Source: Candidatus Dojkabacteria bacterium (GTDB lineage Bacteria; Patescibacteriota; Dojkabacteria; GCA-002793355). Taken from it: 44,993 bases of DNA. Under the pieces are notes generated by a model. The model was not told the origin of the DNA and searched no databases. It saw only the letters and a list, made by a program, of their open reading frames with translations. The position numbers and the translations under genes are program-made. Location of the stretch: contig CP129477.1 in the NCBI GenBank assembly GCA_030583825.1, forward strand, positions 202,259 to 247,251. The letters are read 5' to 3'. Position 1 is the first letter of the stretch, and every line of letters begins with the position of its first letter. Of this stretch, positions 40,934-44,993 are shown piece by piece.

Positions 40934-43900
40934 TCATTCTACCACAATTTGAGGTACTTTTACTATAGTTGGTGTAGCACTCGATGCTCCTGGAATTATC
41001 CAGGTCACTCCAGACTTCCAAGTTCCTTTACGGGCAGCAACAAATGGGTACATAACAACAATAGAATTTTGCTCTGCTTTTACGGGAATACTTGCTCCTA
41101 CATAATCCTGCATGCGAATATCACCAAATAGAACCACGGCATTTTGGTTATGAACTTCTTGCCAGAATTTACTCATATCAGTTCGATACCCTGCGGGAAC
41201 AATTCCAGAAGGAATATACTCACGTATTTGTAATTGCGACACCTGTTCGCGCGGAGTCAGCGTTAGTTTTACATACCCTGCATCTCCAATTTTAAACACA
41301 TTTCCAGAGCGGGATAGGTTTATAACTTCTCTTTTAATACTTACGGTACCAGGAGCTTCTGTAATATCTCCTGTCGTCACTGTATTTGTCTGCACAGAAA
41401 TAAATAATTGTTTTCCAAATGCTAGTTTTGCAGTTATTTCGTTTGTTCCCGGCTTCAGCATTCCTCCAGGAACTGTCATTTGCTCTTCTCCGCCTTTATA
41501 CGACACCTCTCCAATTTTTGAGCCGTTTACAAGTACTTCTGCACGGAACGGAACACTGTTAAATATTGTGTTTTCAAAAGATCCAAGCAATAGCAATCGT
41601 GAAATATAGAAATCAAAAGTGTGAGACGCAACACCTCTATCTTCAACCATGACCCACTGCTGAAGCTTAGCAAGCTGCTCTTTTTGCGACGGAGATAACA
41701 CTGAGTTTGCCATGATAGACACAAGCATTGATTGCGATACAGTCGGTGTATTAAATGGAACCAATGATGCTGTATTCGAAATATTTTCAGCTTTACTCAT
41801 AAGCTCGACGCTTAATACCATTGCATCTGCCTGAGAACCGATCGTTTGCAGTGCAATAGCAAGAACGGCCACATCATCATTTGTGAGTTTGCGATCTGCA
41901 CGTGTAAAGTATGTGTTTGTCACCAACGGTGATGCTGTAGTTTTATCGAGTGCAGCAAGTCCGTACAGACCCCACATAATGTCAGCTTGTGGTTGTGTTC
42001 CAGAGCGTATTTGGCCAAGAATGTAAGAGGAGAGTTTATTGCGGGCGCTGTCGGGAAGTTTCTCTTTAAGTGCGGACATATTCTGCGCGCGAGCGATAGC
42101 GAGCGCTGCATATGATGATGTTTTAAGGGTTGTCGTGTCATATGAAAATTGACCAAACCCTCCATTTGATTGTTGTCGAGATAATAATGTCTGCAATAGA
42201 TGTACTACCCGCTGTTGAATATAGGCATCGGAGATGCCTTCATTTCGGGCATCTTTCTGTTCCATAACAGTGATTGCCGCAAGTAATGCGCCGGCAATAC
42301 CTTCCGTCGTTTCCACTTCGGGATCCGTCAGCAAATCACTCGCGCTGAACGGATACTTATTTAATGTAATTGTTGCGGTTGTCTGCTCCGACACTAATGA
42401 ATCGGGCAACTGCAATGTCGCAGATTGATTTTCTCCGCTCAAACGAAATATAGTCGTTTGCTGCGCAGTAACATCAATTGGCCGGACTGTTATCGTTTTC
42501 GCGATAGCGTCAACAACAGAATCGCCCCTCTTTAGCTGAATATCCAAGACAGCGGGCGATACCGATTTAAAGACAACTGGCACAGAAAATTGAGCACTTG
42601 ATTTAGCAGGAACCGACACAGAAACAATACTTGGAATCTCCATACATCCTGCGCACGACGCAGTCATACTTCCCGAAAATGCTTTTTCGCTGGTATTTAC
42701 AACCGTAATAACAGGATTCCAGGCATCTCCTTGTCGAACATATGGAGGAGCTTCAAACGAAACATATGTCTCTTTGGAAGTTACAAATGTCGCATAAGTA
42801 ACACCAGTCTGAGTCTTTGGAGTCATTGCCCATGCTTTTACTGTCCACTGTGTTATGCCATCGGGCAAGGTAAAAGATACTTTTGCTTTTCCTTCATTAT
42901 CTGTATTTACTGTTGCGGCCCAAAAAGGATTGTCCGAAAAATTCTTTCTCACTGCTTCGGAACCTTCACCACCAGATCCTCGACCTCCAAAATCGCCATA
43001 TCCTTTACTTATAACCGAAGCGAAATTAATACTGCTCTTGCCAAGAGGAAAATTCGATCGTAACTGGCGATAAAAAGTTTCATATGTATCGTCTTCCCAG
43101 AATTCAGGAACACTTAGCGCTCCTCGCAATGCAGAATCTACAACTGTAATACCAACAGTGCCCGATACTGGTTTTCCGCTTTGATCCCTTACTTCTACAA
43201 AAACATTCGCCTCTTTACCGGGCTCATAATTTGTTTTGTCTGAATAAATTGCAATAGAAAGCTTTTGATCAGGATCTTCGACAGGCAAATACGAGCACTG
43301 AGCATCATCAATTGCGCCACCAAGAGCTTCAAGATTATTGCCATTCTGCTCAACAACTTGCATTGGATAAACAAGACATACCTTTACTCCGCCAATCATT
43401 TCACGAGTTACCTCAAACGGAATTGTGTCTGCACTTGCATCAATAAATTTCCAATCGGTAATAGTATCTGTCATTGTTAACAACACCATCTTTCTTTTGG
43501 AGTCTTTAAATGTGTGAGCTAATAATAATGAAATTTTCTCGCCAGGCTTTGCATACGTTGTGCTAAACCCAAATGAAGTAATTTTCTCTGTTGCGCCCGT
43601 CGCATCGTATGGTGCTGTCACATAAAAAACATCGAACGTTCCTATTTTTCCTTCAGCATCTGTAATTGTGACTGAATATGTTCCGTCCTTTAAATCTTTT
43701 AACTCAAAGGCAAATTCACCCTTATCACTAAATATTGCTGTTTTTGCAGCTAATACTGTTTCTGAACGTTGCTCGTAACGGTACCGCGTTTCTGTTTGCT
43801 TTGTTACAGGGTTATATACTCGTCCATTTTCAACCTTTTCCGACCACTTTCTGACAGCTGAAACTGTTGCCCGATGGCCTTCGGGGATACTTCCGCTAAA

Positions 43901-44993
43901 TAAAGTTGCTGCCTGGATCCTCACAGTTGCAGGAACACTCTTTCGTGCGATTGCGATATCTTTTCCTTCCTGCTGCGAGAATACTTTGTATGCCTGCTTG
44001 TTTCCAATTAATACATCCTTTGTGATTCCTGTAGAAACTTCTCCTTGTTGCATTGAGATGGACACAGAGGCTTTGTACAAGAAATTCGTAATATCTTTTG
44101 CCTGTACAGAGATTACTGTGCGATAGTTTCCGCTATTATCAGTTCTTACCTGCACATTTCCCGTACTAAAAGAATTTCCATTTGTTGCGTACTGCACTTT
44201 CTCGATACTGACAGTACCACTTGAAAGAGGATCTATTGTCATTGGAGAAAGCCACGCACTTACTGCTAAGGTCTGATTCGCAATTCCGTTTCCGGCATAG
44301 TCTGTTACTCTTCCGGTCAGAATAATTTCTTCGCCTGCGAGATAGGTATTTTGGTTAAGCGACCCAGTAATAACAAAACGAGGATTTTCTGCCGTCATGA
44401 CGGTAATCCATTCTTCAGTAACTGTTCTAAATACGCCTGATTGTGGCTCTTCCACAATAGCGAACCTCATAATTCCTCTTCCTAGCGCAGAGAACTCACC
44501 GGTAATTTGGCCATCTGCCGACATTCCGATAGGAGAAATACTACAGTTCTGTGAAAAATCATTACGAGAGGTACTCGATTGAGTTCCACAAACAACCGCT
44601 CGCAGGCTTGCGTTTGATGGAGGCAATGTATCACCGCCTTTTCGCTCTCGAATATATGCCGTATACCGGACAACTTCACCTGGGGCGTAAAATGGCTTAC
44701 TCAGTTGAATATCTCCAAATAAGGCGGATGCTGTACCCGCTGAAATATCATATGATCCCACATATTGGGATAACTCACCCACAGCAACAAGAGAAACACC
44801 ATCCTTATACTTTGTTAGAATATACCCGTTCCTTCCGATTGCTTTTAGTTGTGCAAATCCATTTTCTGCTGTTGTTACGGAAGAAACCTGCGCACAACCA
44901 TTTGTTCCACATGAATACGCAGAAACATCGGCACCATTAACAGTACCAAATACACCATAATCCATAACCCACACGCCTGTTTTGTCAGCATTT
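40934..44993 (-). CDS. Bacterial alpha-2-macroglobulin-like protein (5' partial)
   Basis: The frame is open to the window edge, so about 1353 residues are visible and the start is missing. Repeated MG-type beta-sandwich parts are seen, for example LSKPFYAPGEVVRYTAYIRER and GSLNQNTYLAGEEIILTGRV. Then DGITQWTVKAWAMTPKTQTG marks the typical block before the helical TED-like domain, which holds LLSRQQSNGGFGQFSYD. The thioester motif C-x-E-Q of A2M is not found where expected (ETTEGIAGALLA), as in thioester-lacking bacterial relatives such as YfaS. It ends with a C-terminal beta domain. Likely extracytoplasmic protease trap or surface protein. Confidence 0.85.
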   Translation of the reverse strand, partial: NADKTGVWVMDYGVFGTVNGADVSAYSCGTNGCAQVSSVTTAENGFAQLKAIGRNGYILTKYKDGVSLVAVGELSQYVGSYDISAGTASALFGDIQLSKPFYAPGEVVRYTAYIRERKGGDTLPPSNASLRAVVCGTQSSTSRNDFSQNCSISPIGMSADGQITGEFSALGRGIMRFAIVEEPQSGVFRTVTEEWITVMTAENPRFVITGSLNQNTYLAGEEIILTGRVTDYAGNGIANQTLAVSAWLSPMTIDPLSSGTVSIEKVQYATNGNSFSTGNVQVRTDNSGNYRTVISVQAKDITNFLYKASVSISMQQGEVSTGITKDVLIGNKQAYKVFSQQEGKDIAIARKSVPATVRIQAATLFSGSIPEGHRATVSAVRKWSEKVENGRVYNPVTKQTETRYRYEQRSETVLAAKTAIFSDKGEFAFELKDLKDGTYSVTITDAEGKIGTFDVFYVTAPYDATGATEKITSFGFSTTYAKPGEKISLLLAHTFKDSKRKMVLLTMTDTITDWKFIDASADTIPFEVTREMIGGVKVCLVYPMQVVEQNGNNLEALGGAIDDAQCSYLPVEDPDQKLSIAIYSDKTNYEPGKEANVFVEVRDQSGKPVSGTVGITVVDSALRGALSVPEFWEDDTYETFYRQLRSNFPLGKSSINFASVISKGYGDFGGRGSGGEGSEAVRKNFSDNPFWAATVNTDNEGKAKVSFTLPDGITQWTVKAWAMTPKTQTGVTYATFVTSKETYVSFEAPPYVRQGDAWNPVITVVNTSEKAFSGSMTASCAGCMEIPSIVSVSVPAKSSAQFSVPVVFKSVSPAVLDIQLKRGDSVVDAIAKTITVRPIDVTAQQTTIFRLSGENQSATLQLPDSLVSEQTTATITLNKYPFSASDLLTDPEVETTEGIAGALLAAITVMEQKDARNEGISDAYIQQRVVHLLQTLLSRQQSNGGFGQFSYDTTTLKTSSYAALAIARAQNMSALKEKLPDSARNKLSSYILGQIRSGTQPQADIMWGLYGLAALDKTTASPLVTNTYFTRADRKLTNDDVAVLAIALQTIGSQADAMVLSVELMSKAENISNTASLVPFNTPTVSQSMLVSIMANSVLSPSQKEQLAKLQQWVMVEDRGVASHTFDFYISRLLLLGSFENTIFNSVPFRAEVLVNGSKIGEVSYKGGEEQMTVPGGMLKPGTNEITAKLAFGKQLFISVQTNTVTTGDITEAPGTVSIKREVINLSRSGNVFKIGDAGYVKLTLTPREQVSQLQIREYIPSGIVPAGYRTDMSKFWQEVHNQNAVVLFGDIRMQDYVGASIPVKAEQNSIVVMYPFVAARKGTWKSGVTWIIPGASSATPTIVKVPQIVVE

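Noticed and set aside
40934-44993. Possible Gly-coding UGA (code 25), as in some CPR bacteria
   Set aside because: Several genes end sensibly at UGA (12021, 24248, 29866, 40934), and the long conserved genes rpoB, rpoC and dnaK are open without in-frame UGA.
1-44993. CRISPR arrays, insertion sequences, prophage genes and attachment sites
   Set aside because: I saw no regular direct repeats with spacers, transposase or integrase motifs. The tRNAs are not followed by an integrase gene or repeated tRNA end.

Overview
The window looks like part of a small, streamlined bacterial chromosome, most likely a Candidate Phyla Radiation (Patescibacteria) member. This is an inference from the overall protein flavour, the compact and overlapping genes, leaderless-looking promoters and the ribosomal/RNA polymerase block. 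UGA reads as stop (for example at the ends of the genes at 12021, 24248, 29866 and 40934), and rpoB and rpoC are open without in-frame UGA, so the Gly-UGA code of Absconditabacteria/Gracilibacteria is not used.

Layout. 1-10493 (+): a tightly packed surface-glycan cluster. It holds the end of a Wzx-like flippase, six glycosyltransferase genes (two of them two-domain fusions), a methyltransferase and an O-antigen polymerase/ligase-like membrane protein. A DsbB-like protein follows at 10507. 11008-14282 (-): a thymidylate-kinase-like protein, a membrane protein, a YbaK-type deacylase, a histone-deacetylase-fold protein and a GlsB-type membrane protein. 14441-16453 (+): a membrane-anchored propeller-like protein and a DUF1295 membrane protein. 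16425-22143 (-): a small proline-rich protein, dnaK and grpE with a CIRCE-like operator, an adenylate-kinase paralogue and a membrane-fused spermidine-synthase-like protein, followed by tRNA-Arg. 22422-25024 (+): a CapA-like protein and an anchored Thr/Pro-rich protein. 25025-27024 (-): a three-gene RiPP-like operon. 27103-30759 (-): an unknown protein, a UDP-sugar dehydrogenase, a HAD-like protein and an APH-type kinase. 30777-40892 (-): tRNA-Ala, then bL25, uS7, uS12, RpoC, RpoB and a DsbA-like protein (transcribed in the reverse order), with tandem promoters. 40934-44993 (-): a bacterial alpha-2-macroglobulin running off the window edge.

The most exciting locus is 25025-27024. A near-consensus promoter is followed by a GNAT acetyltransferase, then a 41-residue peptide with a Thr/Cys-rich tail (ATTCCCATGTCS), then a 444-residue protein. 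The last carries the landmark motifs of the LanM (class II lanthipeptide synthetase) dehydratase domain but ends before any LanC cyclase. The 41-residue gene is short and easily missed. Together they resemble a minimal lanthipeptide-like modification system, with a divergent, cyclase-less dehydratase.

Other threads: a recurring -10 box 5-6 bp before ATG (leaderless mRNAs); a DsbA-like oxidoreductase sharing a transcription unit with rpoBC while a DsbB-like partner lies at 10507; and RpoB residues at rifampicin-contact positions that match or resemble known resistance changes. All function assignments are from motif recognition by eye; no database search was run.
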